NCBI GenBank assembly: GCA_963758205.1
Contig: CAVWUM010000002.1
Coordinates: 930,001 to 994,000, forward strand
Length of the DNA stretch: 64,000 nt
Reading direction: 5' to 3'
Source of the DNA: Owenweeksia sp963758205
GTDB lineage: Bacteria > Bacteroidota > Bacteroidia > Flavobacteriales > Schleiferiaceae
This document shows, one piece after another, positions 37,141-47,679 of this stretch. Both the position numbers and the translations under genes were made by a program. The notes beneath the pieces are model-generated. The model ran no database searches. It was not told the DNA's origin and worked only from the letters and a program-made list of their open reading frames with translations. Position 1 is the first letter of the stretch. Each line of letters opens with the position of its first letter.

Positions 37141-40100
37141 ATGATACAAAAGTTAGCCCTGGCACTTACTTTGTGCATTCCTACCCTTGTTTTAGCCCAG
37201 CCCAAATTGCAATACATTTATTCGGCCGATAGTATTGAAAAAGGCATTACGTTACATGACGAAGAAAAATACGAAGAAGCAATAAGGCTTTTTAGTATGG
37301 TAAGCCCCGGTGACACCAATTACGAATTAGCCCTTTATGAAAAGTGCCTTAGCCTTGTAAAGGCAGAGAGGTATGAAGAAGCCCTGAAACCGATTAATGA
37401 AGGTATTGCCTTTAAAAACTCTAATGAGGGTATGTTTTATAACCTGCTGGGTACAAGTTTTGACCACCTTGACCGTGAGCAGGAGGCGATAGAAACCTAT
37501 ACGGCCGCCATAGAGCGGTTTCCTATGGACCACAACCTGTATTATAACAGGGCTGTAGTTTACGCCAGCATAAAGGAGTACGATAAACAACTTGAAGATT
37601 TAATTAACGCAGTTGAAATCAATCCGTTTCACTCTTCCTCTCACCTGGCTTTAGCCAATATAGCGCTCAACGAAGAGCAATATGCCCAATGCCTCTTGGC
37701 AGCCGGCTTCTTTTTGATGCTTGAGCCCACCTCGCAACGCGCCAATGATTTAGTGGTTTTACTAAATAATGCAGTATCTGATAAAGTTGAGTTGGAGCCT
37801 AAGGATATTACCCTTGCTGGCGAAAATGACTTCAAAAAGATAAACCTTTTAATTACCAGCTATGTGGCTCTTAGAAATGACTATAAAATACCTGCTGATA
37901 TTACCATCCCTTTCACCAAGCAGCTTCATATTGCTATTGAGCAATCAGTAAAAATTAAAAAGCGTACAGGTTTTTGGCAGAATTACTACCTGCCCTTTTA
38001 CGATATTATAATGGAGGATGATCGATTTGAGCCATTTGTTTACCGCCTGTTACTATCCAGTGGTAATGAAAAGCATCAGAAAATATTCAGTAAAAATGTT
38101 AAGGATATTAAGGCCTTTACAAACTATATAGGGCCTGAAATAAAAAGAATATATGGTGAACACCACCTTAAGTATGATGAGAACAATGAAACATTAAAAT
38201 ATTGGTTCGCTGATGCGGGGCAAAACCTGGAGGCTGTAGGCAAGGTTACTGGCGACAATACACCTACAGGCCCATACACCTTTTATTATAATAACGGAGC
38301 CATATCCTCTGAGGGAGCATTTAATAATAAAGGCGAAAGAGATGGTGAATGGACCTATTACTACCCGGATGGTCGTAAATCAGGAATTAATAATTATGTG
38401 GACGGTGAATTTAATGGTGCTGATATCGATTATCATGAGAATGGATTAAAGTCAGTTGAATCAACTTTTAAAGATGGTGAGAGGCATGGCATTACCTGCG
38501 TATACCGTGTTTCTGGGGTGCTCGATAGATGTATGTTTCACAGTAAAGGGGTTATTGAAGATAGTATTGTGTATTACCATGAAAATGGCAAAGTAGATAG
38601 ATGGCTTCCTATAAAAGCAGGCTTGATAGAAGGTAAAGCATTGTACTACCGGGCAGACGGCACCCTAATGGCCACTATGGAGTGGGCTAATGATCAGCGC
38701 CATGGCGATTTTGAATTTTATTTTCCTGATGGTAAAGTTTCTTCTAAAGGAACCTATAAGGAAGGTAGCCTGGATGGTGCATATGTATCCTATTACCCTA
38801 ATGAAAATATTGAAAGCAAAGGCAACTATATTGACGGAATAAAGGTGGGCAGATGGGAAGAGTTTTTCTATGATGGTAAGAAAAAAGAAATCTCCAACTA
38901 TGATGAAAAAGGTAAAAATAATGGCAGTATGGAAAGCTTTGATTACAATGGGCACCCAACAATGACTCTTGAATATAACCGAGGTGAGATTACCACTTAC
39001 AAGCACTTTGGAAGAGATGGCTCTATTATCCATCAGGACGAACGCAAAAGAGGCAGGTTTTGGTACGAAAGCTACACACTTGATGGGGTAAAGGATATTG
39101 AAGGCAACTATGAAGGTGACCACAAGGAGGGCTTATGGAAATATTATACTGACAATGGAGTGCTTATAAGTGAAGAAACTTATGATGATGAAGGAAACAT
39201 TGACGGTGAAGACAGGGATTACCACCGCAACGGTGAAATTGCCTCTATAATGAAATATGAAAATGGAACCCTAACAGGCTATGAAGTAAGCTATCATAAA
39301 AATGGGCAGATGAGCGAACAGGGTTATAATCAAAATGGATTAGCCCAAGGGCGCTGGGAATCATATTATCCTGATGGGAAACTAAGAAGCTCTACTTTTT
39401 ATGTGGATGACACCTACAACGGTCCTCAATACTTCTATAGCGAAGTTGGTGAATTGTACATGATTGAATACTTTAAAAATGGAACTATGATAAAAACCGA
39501 AAGTACAAATGCCGATAGTTCTGTATATAAAGTGAGTGAAATGAAACTACCCGTTGGGGCCGACATTAGATACTACCCAAATGGACAAAAAGTGTACGAC
39601 ATGCCTACTGCTGGCAACAAATATCATGGCACCGCTCAGTGGTGGTATGGCAATGGCCAGCTAACTGTAAAAGGCGATTACCTGGCAGGGCAAAGACATG
39701 GGGTTTGGACCTGGTATAACCCCCAGGGAAAAATAACCGAGCAAGGTGAGTATCTCTTTGGGCAAAAAACCGGTGAGTGGAAGGAGTTCCATACCAATGG
39801 AAAAGTAGCCAGTGTAGTTAGTTTTGAAAATGGTGAAGAACATGGGGAGCACATTTACTATTACCCTGATGGCAAATTAGAAACACGTACTACCTACTTT
39901 CAGGGTGAGATGAATGGAAAACGTTACTTCTATGATTACAATGGCAAAGTTGACCATATAAGGTTTTATGATCAGGGCAGGATAATTGGCTACTCCTATC
40001 TTGATAATGCTGGTAACGAAAAAGAAATGATACCTATTGAACGCGAAACCGGAGAAATAACAAGCTACTTCGCCAATGGAAAGGTTTCAAGAAAATACAA

Positions 40101-40422
40101 ACTAAATAAGGGCATGTTTGAGGGTGAGTACCTTGAGTATAATGATGATGGCTCAATACGCTTTAGTTGTAATTATGTAGATGATGAGCGCGAAGGAGAA
40201 TGCCTGTATTACTTTAAAACGGGTAAACTAAAAACCAGGTACATGTATAAAAATGGTGTGGTACACGGTGAGTCAACAGAATACCACAGCAATGGTAAGG
40301 TGCGCAAGAAAACCAACTATGCAAACGGTGCTGCACATGGCATTACTGAGATTTATGATGAAAACGGAAAATTACTGCATAAGTATGAATACAATGGCGG
40401 AGAACTATATGAAGAAATTTAA
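37141..40422 (+). CDS. Secreted TPR + MORN-like (YwqK-type) repeat protein
   Basis: About 1093 residues from the ATG at 37141, preferred over 37099 because it directly gives a signal peptide (MIQKLALALTLCIPTLVLAQ). Residues about 25-190 are TPR-like (EGITLHDEEKYEEAIRLFSM, NLYYNRAVVYASIKEYDKQL). From about 360 to the end it consists of some twenty to thirty MORN_2/YwqK-type repeats of the form 'DGxxxGxWxYYxxxGK' (RDGEWTYYYPDGRKSG, RHGVWTWYNPQGK, EHGEHIYYYPDGK). Such repeats fold as beta-hairpin ladders. No enzymatic domain or sorting domain is seen, so it is predicted to be periplasmic. It overlaps the next gene by 14 bases, making a three-gene operon with two transglutaminase-type proteins. 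Confidence 0.85.
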   Translation: MIQKLALALTLCIPTLVLAQPKLQYIYSADSIEKGITLHDEEKYEEAIRLFSMVSPGDTNYELALYEKCLSLVKAERYEEALKPINEGIAFKNSNEGMFYNLLGTSFDHLDREQEAIETYTAAIERFPMDHNLYYNRAVVYASIKEYDKQLEDLINAVEINPFHSSSHLALANIALNEEQYAQCLLAAGFFLMLEPTSQRANDLVVLLNNAVSDKVELEPKDITLAGENDFKKINLLITSYVALRNDYKIPADITIPFTKQLHIAIEQSVKIKKRTGFWQNYYLPFYDIIMEDDRFEPFVYRLLLSSGNEKHQKIFSKNVKDIKAFTNYIGPEIKRIYGEHHLKYDENNETLKYWFADAGQNLEAVGKVTGDNTPTGPYTFYYNNGAISSEGAFNNKGERDGEWTYYYPDGRKSGINNYVDGEFNGADIDYHENGLKSVESTFKDGERHGITCVYRVSGVLDRCMFHSKGVIEDSIVYYHENGKVDRWLPIKAGLIEGKALYYRADGTLMATMEWANDQRHGDFEFYFPDGKVSSKGTYKEGSLDGAYVSYYPNENIESKGNYIDGIKVGRWEEFFYDGKKKEISNYDEKGKNNGSMESFDYNGHPTMTLEYNRGEITTYKHFGRDGSIIHQDERKRGRFWYESYTLDGVKDIEGNYEGDHKEGLWKYYTDNGVLISEETYDDEGNIDGEDRDYHRNGEIASIMKYENGTLTGYEVSYHKNGQMSEQGYNQNGLAQGRWESYYPDGKLRSSTFYVDDTYNGPQYFYSEVGELYMIEYFKNGTMIKTESTNADSSVYKVSEMKLPVGADIRYYPNGQKVYDMPTAGNKYHGTAQWWYGNGQLTVKGDYLAGQRHGVWTWYNPQGKITEQGEYLFGQKTGEWKEFHTNGKVASVVSFENGEEHGEHIYYYPDGKLETRTTYFQGEMNGKRYFYDYNGKVDHIRFYDQGRIIGYSYLDNAGNEKEMIPIERETGEITSYFANGKVSRKYKLNKGMFEGEYLEYNDDGSIRFSCNYVDDEREGECLYYFKTGKLKTRYMYKNGVVHGESTEYHSNGKVRKKTNYANGAAHGITEIYDENGKLLHKYEYNGGELYEEI

Positions 40423-42322
40423 GCTGACACTGACCGCACTTATTACAGGCCTAACCCTGGCGGCACAGGAAACTCCAAACTATTATATAAATAAGTATCA
40501 AAACGAATTTGCCGTAAAGCTGCAAGAGCATTGTTTGACCAATATTAAAATAAAAAAAGGGGAGCTTGAAATAGAGCAACGGTACATTGAAAAAACCGTT
40601 TACCTTGATAAAATGGCTAGTTCAATTGGTAACATAAGCCTTAAGTATAACCCGCCTTTTACCTCGTTGGATGATGTGAGTGCCTATGTGCTAAATCCAC
40701 AACAGGATAAGGATGATTACAATAAGGTAAAAATTAAAGATATAAAGGACGAAGCCGTAATGAGTGATGACATTTTTTACGGAGGTGAGCGGGCAAAAAT
40801 TTTCAGTTTTCCAGGCTTGCAAAAAGGTTCAGTTTCTGTGCTCGAGTATACTAAGACAATACATGAACCAAAGCTTATAGGTACTGAAATATTTCAGGGC
40901 TTTAGGGTAGTTGAAGATCAATTGCTTGAATTGGCCTTTGATGAAGGCGTAGTGGTAAACATCAAATACTTTAACTGTAATGAAGATGACTTTGAATATA
41001 GTATTGAGCATAAGGGAGGGCAACACATACACCGCTGGAAACCAAAAAGCTATCGCAAGTTTAAAGATGAAAAAGACATGCCCTCATACCTGCGGGTACT
41101 TCCGCATATAATTTACCGCATAGAGTCCTATAATTATAAAGGAAAAAATATTCCGGTTTTACGAAATACTACAGACCTGCATGATTGGTATAAAAGTTTG
41201 CTTGGTGATGTTTTGGCAGATAAAAGTAAGGAGATAAACCACCTTACCGATAGCCTCATAGCAGGTGCCACAACCGAACAGGAAAAAACCGAACGAATAT
41301 TTAAGTGGGTGCAGGGCAATATAAAATATATAGCCTTTGAAGATGGTTTAGGTGGCTTTAAACCCCGAAACCCTTCACAGGTTTTTGGCAAAAGGTATGG
41401 AGACTGTAAAGATATGAGCTGCCTTACTGTACAAATGCTACAATATGCAGGTATACCAGCCTATCACACCTGGATTGGCACTCGTACTATTCCATATACC
41501 TATTCAGATGTTCCTTCGCCAATTACGGATAACCACATGATTGTTACGGCAAAAGTTAATGAAGATCTGATTTTTCTGGATCCTACAAACTCTGATTTGC
41601 CTTACCCTTTGCCCTCCTCCTTTATTCAGGGTAAAGAAGCAATGATTGGAGTGAGTATGGATAGCTTTTTAATAAAAGCTGTACCTGTTGTGGCATCGCA
41701 CCAAAATTTAACTTACGACTCTGCATATATAAAACTGGAGGAACTGGACCTTAAAGGCAAAGGCAATAGAAAATACCTGGGGTATTATGCTGATGTGATA
41801 AACAGAGGACTGAACAACAATGACAAAAAAAGGCAGGATGACCTATTAAAAGTTCACGTAAGAAAGGGGAATAATAAGTGCAACTCCAGCGGATATAGTG
41901 TAGACAGGCAAAACAGGGCCACTTCGGTTGATTATGAATTTACTGTACCGGAGTATGCCTACAGTGATGGCGAGCAAGTGTTTATTAACCTGAACCTTGA
42001 AAAGATTATGGATGACTTTAAGATTGAAAAGGATAGAGAACATCCGGTGGAGTATCGTTTCACCTATAAAATCATCCGGAAGTTTAGCCTGGAAATACCT
42101 GAAAGTTATATCGTGCAATACATACCCGAAGAGGTAAATGAAACATATAAAGACTTTGGATTTAAGCTATCCTACCAAAAAAACGAAAAAACGCTGGACT
42201 ACTTCCTCGAGATAGACATTAATACACTCTACATTACCCAAGAGGATTTTGAACATTGGAATAAAATGATCAAAACACTCAACCGCAACTACAACGAAAC
42301 CATAATACTTAAAAAAGCATGA
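40409..42322 (+). CDS. DUF3857/transglutaminase-like secreted protein
   Basis: 637 residues from the ATG at 40409, chosen because it gives a signal peptide (MKKFKLTLTALITGLTLAAQ). The N-terminal part is DUF3857-like (about 40-260). The middle holds a transglutaminase core with an apparently complete triad: Cys333 in YGDCKDMS, His376 in TDNHMI, and Asp391 in FLDPT. The C-terminus is beta-rich. The family is secreted or periplasmic in Bacteroidota; substrates are unknown, and peptide-bond cleavage or cross-linking are both possible. It overlaps the upstream repeat protein by 14 bases and the downstream paralogue by 4 (ATGA). Confidence 0.9.
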   Translation: MKKFKLTLTALITGLTLAAQETPNYYINKYQNEFAVKLQEHCLTNIKIKKGELEIEQRYIEKTVYLDKMASSIGNISLKYNPPFTSLDDVSAYVLNPQQDKDDYNKVKIKDIKDEAVMSDDIFYGGERAKIFSFPGLQKGSVSVLEYTKTIHEPKLIGTEIFQGFRVVEDQLLELAFDEGVVVNIKYFNCNEDDFEYSIEHKGGQHIHRWKPKSYRKFKDEKDMPSYLRVLPHIIYRIESYNYKGKNIPVLRNTTDLHDWYKSLLGDVLADKSKEINHLTDSLIAGATTEQEKTERIFKWVQGNIKYIAFEDGLGGFKPRNPSQVFGKRYGDCKDMSCLTVQMLQYAGIPAYHTWIGTRTIPYTYSDVPSPITDNHMIVTAKVNEDLIFLDPTNSDLPYPLPSSFIQGKEAMIGVSMDSFLIKAVPVVASHQNLTYDSAYIKLEELDLKGKGNRKYLGYYADVINRGLNNNDKKRQDDLLKVHVRKGNNKCNSSGYSVDRQNRATSVDYEFTVPEYAYSDGEQVFINLNLEKIMDDFKIEKDREHPVEYRFTYKIIRKFSLEIPESYIVQYIPEEVNETYKDFGFKLSYQKNEKTLDYFLEIDINTLYITQEDFEHWNKMIKTLNRNYNETIILKKA

Positions 42323-44280
42323 GAAAATTACTTAGTATTCTTTGCACCTTTTGCACCATAAGCCTTTCTGCACAGTTTTTTGACTCAAAAAACTATGATT
42401 GGGATGAAGCACTTTATGAAAAGGTTACAGTGGATGACAGTACAGACTTATACATAATCCTGGATAAGGAGGTTTTTAACTTCTACTACAATGATAATAG
42501 CCTTGAAGAAGAATACCTGTACCACCGAAAGCTGTTTGTAAACAGCGATGATGCCATTGAAGGGCTCAACAAGATTTACATCGCCCAATCCAAGGATGAC
42601 CTAATTCAGTTCAAAGCACGATCTATTAGCCCTGCCGGCAAAATTATAGAGATTACTGAAGATAAGATATTGAAGGGCGTAGATGAAGACAGCGAGCGTG
42701 AGTACGTGTACTTTGCTATGGAAGGCCTTGAGGTAGGCAGCCAGGTAGAATATTTTTACATCAAAAAAATAGAACCCGGTCTTAATGGTGTAAGTCGTGA
42801 GGTACAAGGTTATTTTCCTATCAAACGCTCAGAGATTGACGTAATCACACCATGGAATTTGGTAATGGCCTCTAAAACCTACAACCTTAAGCAGAATTTT
42901 GAAACAGATACTACCCTGGAAGAGCAAAATCGTATATACTTCAGGGCAGATAGTATTGAGCCAATGGAAGATGAGCCTAATTCATTTCGGGATGCCCATC
43001 TTGGCTGGCTTGTTTTTAAACTGGATCAAAATCTCTACACAGGCAAAAAAAATATAGTTGCCTATAGCCACATTGCCCAAAACGTGGTAAACAATATCAA
43101 TGGAGAACTTTCCAGAAAAGATGAGAAAACACTTGAGAAAATTGAAAAGGCCATAGCTAAGTTTGAGCCTGAAATAGAGGTTAGTAAAGCCCGGAAAATC
43201 GAAAACTACCTTAAATCAAATTTTCAGTTTGTTGATGTAGGCAACCCTGTACTTTCGGAAATAGCATCCATTAATGAGAACAAGGCTTTTAATCAACTTG
43301 GCGGACTAAGGCTTTATACCAGATTGTTTAAAAGGGCAGGTATTGATTATAAAATTGTTTACACCAGTGATAGATCCGAACTTCCCTTTGACCCTGATTT
43401 TGAAAGTAATATGTTTTTGGATGCTATGTTGATTTACGTGGTAGAAGATGATGACTACATGGATATTACAGACCCACTTTCGCGCCTTGGGTATGTTAGC
43501 GATCAGTATACATCCAACCATGGGTTATTTATAGAAGAGATGCAGCTTAATGATAATGTTGTAGGTGTATCCACTACAGAGTTTATCCCTGCCAAAGGTG
43601 CTGATTTTACTATTGACTCTATGGAAATAAATGTTCTTTTTGCTGATGACCTTTTTGATAACAACCTGGACATAAAGCGGGTACTGAGTGGATATACAGC
43701 TGCATTTTACCAACCCCTACTAAGCTTTATACGTGATGAAGACTCTAAGAAGGAGTTCAGGGAGTCATTACTTAAATACATTAATAGCGAGGCCGAGGTT
43801 GCAGACCTAACCATAGATAATGGAAATGGAAATATGCTGGGCGTAAAGCCTTTAGTGGCAAGAGGCAAACTTGAGTCGGCTAGTTTTGTGGAAAAAGCGG
43901 GTAACAACTACTTATTTAAAGTAGGAACCCTTATTGGGCCGCAGGTTGAAATGTATGCTGATGAAGGAGAACGAAAACTGGATGTAGAAAGTGACCACGC
44001 CCGTACCTATATCCGCAAAATTGTTTTTAGTGTACCTGAAGGTTACGAAGTTTCGGGGCTGGAAGATTTAAAAATGGATGTAAAGCTCATGTACAAAGAA
44101 GAGGTTTCTTCTCGCTTTGAGTCAGACTATTCGGTAGATGGAGACATTGTGACCGTAAGCATTTTAGAGTACTACAATGAGGTACACTACCCTAAGGAAA
44201 TCTTTGAAGAATACCGTGAAGTAATCAACGCAGCTGCGGATTTCAATAAGAAAACATTGCTCCTAAAAAAGGCGGGATAG
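42319..44280 (+). CDS. DUF3857 protein with degenerate transglutaminase core
   Basis: 653 residues with a signal peptide (MRKLLSILCTFCTISLSAQ) and the same layout as the upstream gene. The equivalent of the catalytic GDCKD motif reads NQLGGLRLYTRLFKRAGIDY, without Cys. The His position reads FLDAMLIYV, without His. The Asp context (DITDP) remains. The fold is therefore kept but the enzyme is probably inactive, suggesting a binding or regulatory partner of the active paralogue. The ATGA overlap points to coupled translation in a fixed ratio. No clear terminator follows in the next 250 bases. Confidence 0.85.
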   Translation: MRKLLSILCTFCTISLSAQFFDSKNYDWDEALYEKVTVDDSTDLYIILDKEVFNFYYNDNSLEEEYLYHRKLFVNSDDAIEGLNKIYIAQSKDDLIQFKARSISPAGKIIEITEDKILKGVDEDSEREYVYFAMEGLEVGSQVEYFYIKKIEPGLNGVSREVQGYFPIKRSEIDVITPWNLVMASKTYNLKQNFETDTTLEEQNRIYFRADSIEPMEDEPNSFRDAHLGWLVFKLDQNLYTGKKNIVAYSHIAQNVVNNINGELSRKDEKTLEKIEKAIAKFEPEIEVSKARKIENYLKSNFQFVDVGNPVLSEIASINENKAFNQLGGLRLYTRLFKRAGIDYKIVYTSDRSELPFDPDFESNMFLDAMLIYVVEDDDYMDITDPLSRLGYVSDQYTSNHGLFIEEMQLNDNVVGVSTTEFIPAKGADFTIDSMEINVLFADDLFDNNLDIKRVLSGYTAAFYQPLLSFIRDEDSKKEFRESLLKYINSEAEVADLTIDNGNGNMLGVKPLVARGKLESASFVEKAGNNYLFKVGTLIGPQVEMYADEGERKLDVESDHARTYIRKIVFSVPEGYEVSGLEDLKMDVKLMYKEEVSSRFESDYSVDGDIVTVSILEYYNEVHYPKEIFEEYREVINAAADFNKKTLLLKKAG

Positions 44281-44504
44281 AGCATCGAGAAATCCACCCT
44301 GCGCAATTTTTTGAGGATGTCTCAAGATACCATCTAAAAGCGGGTGAACCCGCTATACCTCAGGTGCAGAATTAGCAAACGAGCAGGAATACTGCATTGA
44401 TAACATCCCAATTCTATCCTTTTTGTAGTGATATAATTTTAAATTTCATCCTCTTTAAAAAGATAAACTTTTATAAACCTTACCTTTGAAAAGGTCCTTC
44501 TTTG

Positions 44505-44512
44505 TACTTTTG
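44505..44512 (+). promoter_or_regulatory. -7 box for the AAA_14 ATPase gene
   Basis: TACTTTTG matches TAnnTTTG, 18 bases before the ATG. A TTG at 44486-44488 is somewhat close (16-base spacer). Confidence 0.5.
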
Positions 44513-44530
44513 TCTCTTTAATAAAGACAA

Positions 44531-45826
44531 ATGAGAGAGGTATTTAAGGAGATATTGGTATTTAATCAAGGGAGAATAGCCGGGCGAAAGCTGTTTGAGC
44601 GCACAACGGATATACCTGCAGAAATCCCTCAAATAGCTGTAGTGACCGGCCCAAGGCGTTGTGGTAAAACCAGTCTGCTGTACCTGGCCATGCAGCAATT
44701 ACTAAAAGCGGGCGCACCTAAAGAAAACTTAATCTTCGTAAATTTTGAAGACGAGCGAATAGCACGTCAAACCGAAAGCTTTGATCATCTGCTCAAGGCA
44801 TGGCAAGAGCTATATCCAAACCGTAATTTGGAAGATGCTTACCTCTTTTTGGATGAAATCCAGGTAATGCCCAGCTGGGAAAAGTTTGTGGCACGGGCGT
44901 ATGAAAACATAGGGCTGAAAATCTTTTTAAGCGGCTCCAACTCCAAATTGCTAAGCCGTGAAATAGCTACCGAACTGAGAGGGCGCTCATACCCTACGGA
45001 ACTCTTCACCCTCACCTTTGAGGAATACCTGAACGCTAAAAACATAAGCGGAAACCCTTACGATGCGCAGTTTGCTGCGGTGCTAAAAAACGAATTTCAA
45101 CACTTTTTGAGGCATGGGGGTTTTCCGGGCAACCTTGGGCTCAGCACCCAGCAAAACATAAAACTGCTACAGGAGCACTTCAACATCATGTTGTATCGCG
45201 ACCTGGTGGAGCGCTACTCCATCAGCAACCCCAATGCGCTTAAGTTTTTGCTCAAGCGAGTGTACGCCAACATCAGCAAGCCTACTTCTGTAAATAAAAT
45301 ATTCAATGAAATGAAGTCGGCAGGTTTTAAGGTTTCTAAAAACTCACTTTACGAATGGCTGGATATGGCCGAAGCCGTTTATCTTTTTCAGCGGTGCAAC
45401 AAGCACGAGGCTTCTGTAACCAAAAACCTGACGGCCAGCACCCGCTACTACGCCATAGACCATGGCCTGATGACCGCCATGAATTTTCAATACTCCGAAA
45501 ACTACGGCTTGCTGTTCGAAAACCTGGTGTTTAATCACCTGCGTACCCGTGGAAGGGAAATCACTTATTACAAGGGAAAAGCCGAATGCGACTTTGTGCT
45601 GAGTGAGGCCGAACAACCTGTGAAAGCTTTGCAGGTATGCTACCAGATGCAGGAACCCGCCACCCGCGAACGTGAAATAAAAGGACTGGTAGAAGCGTGT
45701 AACTACCTCGGCCTAAAAAAAGGAACTATAGTAACGATGGAGGAGGAAGAAACCCTGGAGCGTGATGGCGTGGAGGTGGAGGTATTGCCTTACTACAAAA
45801 AGTACAAGGCGGTTTTGGAGCCTTAA
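44531..45826 (+). CDS. AAA_14/DUF4143 ATPase
   Basis: 431 residues. The N-terminal ATPase has Walker A TGPRRCGKTSLL (about 38-50), Walker B AYLFLDEIQVMPSWEKF and a sensor-like FLSGSNSKLLSREIATELRG. The C-terminal DUF4143 domain carries GREITYYKGKAECDFVL, an E...K-E-x-D pattern resembling a PD-(D/E)XK nuclease remnant. This family is abundant, often horizontally spread, and without a settled function. It stands alone here with its own promoter and converges on the YifB gene, two bases away. Confidence 0.9.
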   Translation: MREVFKEILVFNQGRIAGRKLFERTTDIPAEIPQIAVVTGPRRCGKTSLLYLAMQQLLKAGAPKENLIFVNFEDERIARQTESFDHLLKAWQELYPNRNLEDAYLFLDEIQVMPSWEKFVARAYENIGLKIFLSGSNSKLLSREIATELRGRSYPTELFTLTFEEYLNAKNISGNPYDAQFAAVLKNEFQHFLRHGGFPGNLGLSTQQNIKLLQEHFNIMLYRDLVERYSISNPNALKFLLKRVYANISKPTSVNKIFNEMKSAGFKVSKNSLYEWLDMAEAVYLFQRCNKHEASVTKNLTASTRYYAIDHGLMTAMNFQYSENYGLLFENLVFNHLRTRGREITYYKGKAECDFVLSEAEQPVKALQVCYQMQEPATREREIKGLVEACNYLGLKKGTIVTMEEEETLERDGVEVEVLPYYKKYKAVLEP

Positions 45827-45827
45827 C

Positions 45828-47366
45828 CTACCCCATCCACCCTTCCCTGTCTAGGCTTCGGTATTGAATAGCTTCCGCTAAATGACCTGTTTCGATATTG
45901 GCACTACCCTCCAAATCGGCAATGGTGCGGGCTACTTTTAGAATACGATCATAAGCCCGGCCAGAGAGGTTCAGTTTATCGATGGCGTGACGCAATAAAT
46001 CCTGGCCTTCTTTTTCTACTCGGCATACTTCACGAAGGTGCCGGGTTTGCATTTGGGCATTGTTATACACGCCTTCCGTATCCTTAAACCGCTCGATTTG
46101 TACCTCCCTGGCGGCCACTACCCTTTTACGAATATCAGCACTGCGCTCCTCCTTTCTTTCAGAAGACATTTCATCAAAACTTACCGGGGTTACTTCAACA
46201 TGCAGATCAATACGGTCCAAAAGGGGACCCGAAATTTTGTTGAGATACTTCTGCACTATACCAGGCGAGCAAACACACTCCTTACTCGGATGGTTAAAAT
46301 AGCCGCACGGGCAAGGATTCATGGAGGCCACCAACATAAAGGATGCAGGATAATCAATCGAAAAACGTGCACGGCTGATATTAACCTTTCGATCTTCCAT
46401 AGGCTGCCTCATTACTTCCAGCACGGTACGTTGAAATTCGGGCAGTTCATCCAAAAACAAAATACCGTGATGGGCCAGCGAAATTTCACCAGGCTGCGGA
46501 AAGCTACCTCCTCCCACCAGGGCAACATTTGATATGGAGTGATGGGGAGACCGGAAGGGCCGCTGAGCTACCAAACTGGCATTGTCGCCCAGCTTACCGG
46601 CTACAGAATGAATTTTGGTAGTCTCCAGAGCCTCAACCAACGTCATAGGTGGAAGAATGGTAGGCATGCGCTTCGCCAGCATAGTTTTACCAGCACCCGG
46701 TGGGCCGATCAGTATTACATTGTGACCACCTGCCGCGGCAATCTCCAATGCCCGTTTTATATTTTCCTGACCCTTTACCTCGCTGAAGTCAAATGCCGGA
46801 TTTTCAAGATGTTGTTGAAATTCTTCGCGGGTATTTACTACGGTAGGTTCAATTTCCGCTTCTCCCGAAAGGAAATCCACAACCTCACGGAGATTCTCAA
46901 CCCCATAAATTTCAAGATCGTTTACTATGGCGGCTTCACGGGCATTTACCTTTGGCAGGATAAACCCCTTAAAACCTTCTTTACGGGCCTGTATTGCTAT
47001 TGGCAACGCGCCTTTAATAGGCTGAATACTGCCATCCAGCGAAAGCTCACCCATTATAACATACCGGTCAATCTCAGGCATTTCTTTTTGCCCTGATGCG
47101 GATAGTATGCCCAGGGCTATAGGAAGATCATAAGCTGAACCCTCTTTACGGATATCGGCCGGAGCCATATTAATAGTGATCTTTTTACCCGGCCACTTAT
47201 AGTCGTTATTTTTCAAGGCGGCAATAATTCGGTGCTGGCTTTCTTTTACAGCACTATCCGGCAAGCCAACCAAGTGAAAATTGATTCCGGTATCTAGATT
47301 TACCTCTATGGTGATAGTGGTAGCATCTACCCCAAATACAGCACTTCCGAAAGTTTTTATGAGCAT
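45828..47366 (-). CDS. YifB/ComM-family Mg-chelatase-like AAA+ ATPase
   Basis: 512 residues with three family parts: an N-terminal ChlI/Lon-S5-like domain (about 1-170, DSAVKESQHRIIAALKNNDY), the AAA+ core with Walker A GPPGAGKTMLAKRMP and Walker B GILFLDELPEF, and a C-terminal Mg-chelatase domain (SGRAYDRILKVARTIADL). The Cys motif NPCPCGYFNHPSKECVCSP is intact. In naturally transformable bacteria the orthologue ComM promotes branch migration of integrating DNA. It is a cytoplasmic housekeeping gene, and no competence genes lie nearby. Confidence 0.93.
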   Translation of the reverse strand: MLIKTFGSAVFGVDATTITIEVNLDTGINFHLVGLPDSAVKESQHRIIAALKNNDYKWPGKKITINMAPADIRKEGSAYDLPIALGILSASGQKEMPEIDRYVIMGELSLDGSIQPIKGALPIAIQARKEGFKGFILPKVNAREAAIVNDLEIYGVENLREVVDFLSGEAEIEPTVVNTREEFQQHLENPAFDFSEVKGQENIKRALEIAAAGGHNVILIGPPGAGKTMLAKRMPTILPPMTLVEALETTKIHSVAGKLGDNASLVAQRPFRSPHHSISNVALVGGGSFPQPGEISLAHHGILFLDELPEFQRTVLEVMRQPMEDRKVNISRARFSIDYPASFMLVASMNPCPCGYFNHPSKECVCSPGIVQKYLNKISGPLLDRIDLHVEVTPVSFDEMSSERKEERSADIRKRVVAAREVQIERFKDTEGVYNNAQMQTRHLREVCRVEKEGQDLLRHAIDKLNLSGRAYDRILKVARTIADLEGSANIETGHLAEAIQYRSLDREGWMG

Positions 47367-47415
47367 AGTTCGATAAATTGGCTTCGGGAAAGTAGTATTT
47401 TTAAATGTAAAGACC

Positions 47416-47679
47416 TTAGTAATGTCCTTTTGTTGAGTGTATGGTTATTTTCTCCTCATCCACCTGGTAAATCATACGATGTTCCCGGCTTATCCTTCTG
47501 GACCAAAAGCCTGTCAACTCATGCTTAAGTTGCTCCGGTTTACCGATACCTTCATAGGGGTTTTCTAAAATAGCTTCTAATAAAGCTCTGATCTTTTTTA
47601 AGATCTGAGTATTTCCGGTCTTTTTAAAAAAATCAATATCAGCCTTGGCTTTAAGAGTAAATTCTACTACTCTTTCCAT
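47416..47679 (-). CDS. YoeB/Txe-type mRNA interferase toxin
   Basis: 87 residues, the normal YoeB length. The family motifs are present: NPYEGIGKPEQLKHELTGFW, SRRISREHRMIYQV, and a C-terminal GHY whose His matches the catalytic His of YoeB (ending RYHY there). YoeB-type toxins cut mRNA at the ribosome A-site. It overlaps the upstream antitoxin gene by 13 bases, the usual toxin-antitoxin arrangement, and ends 49 bases from the yifB start. Confidence 0.93.
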   Translation of the reverse strand: MERVVEFTLKAKADIDFFKKTGNTQILKKIRALLEAILENPYEGIGKPEQLKHELTGFWSRRISREHRMIYQVDEEKITIHSTKGHY

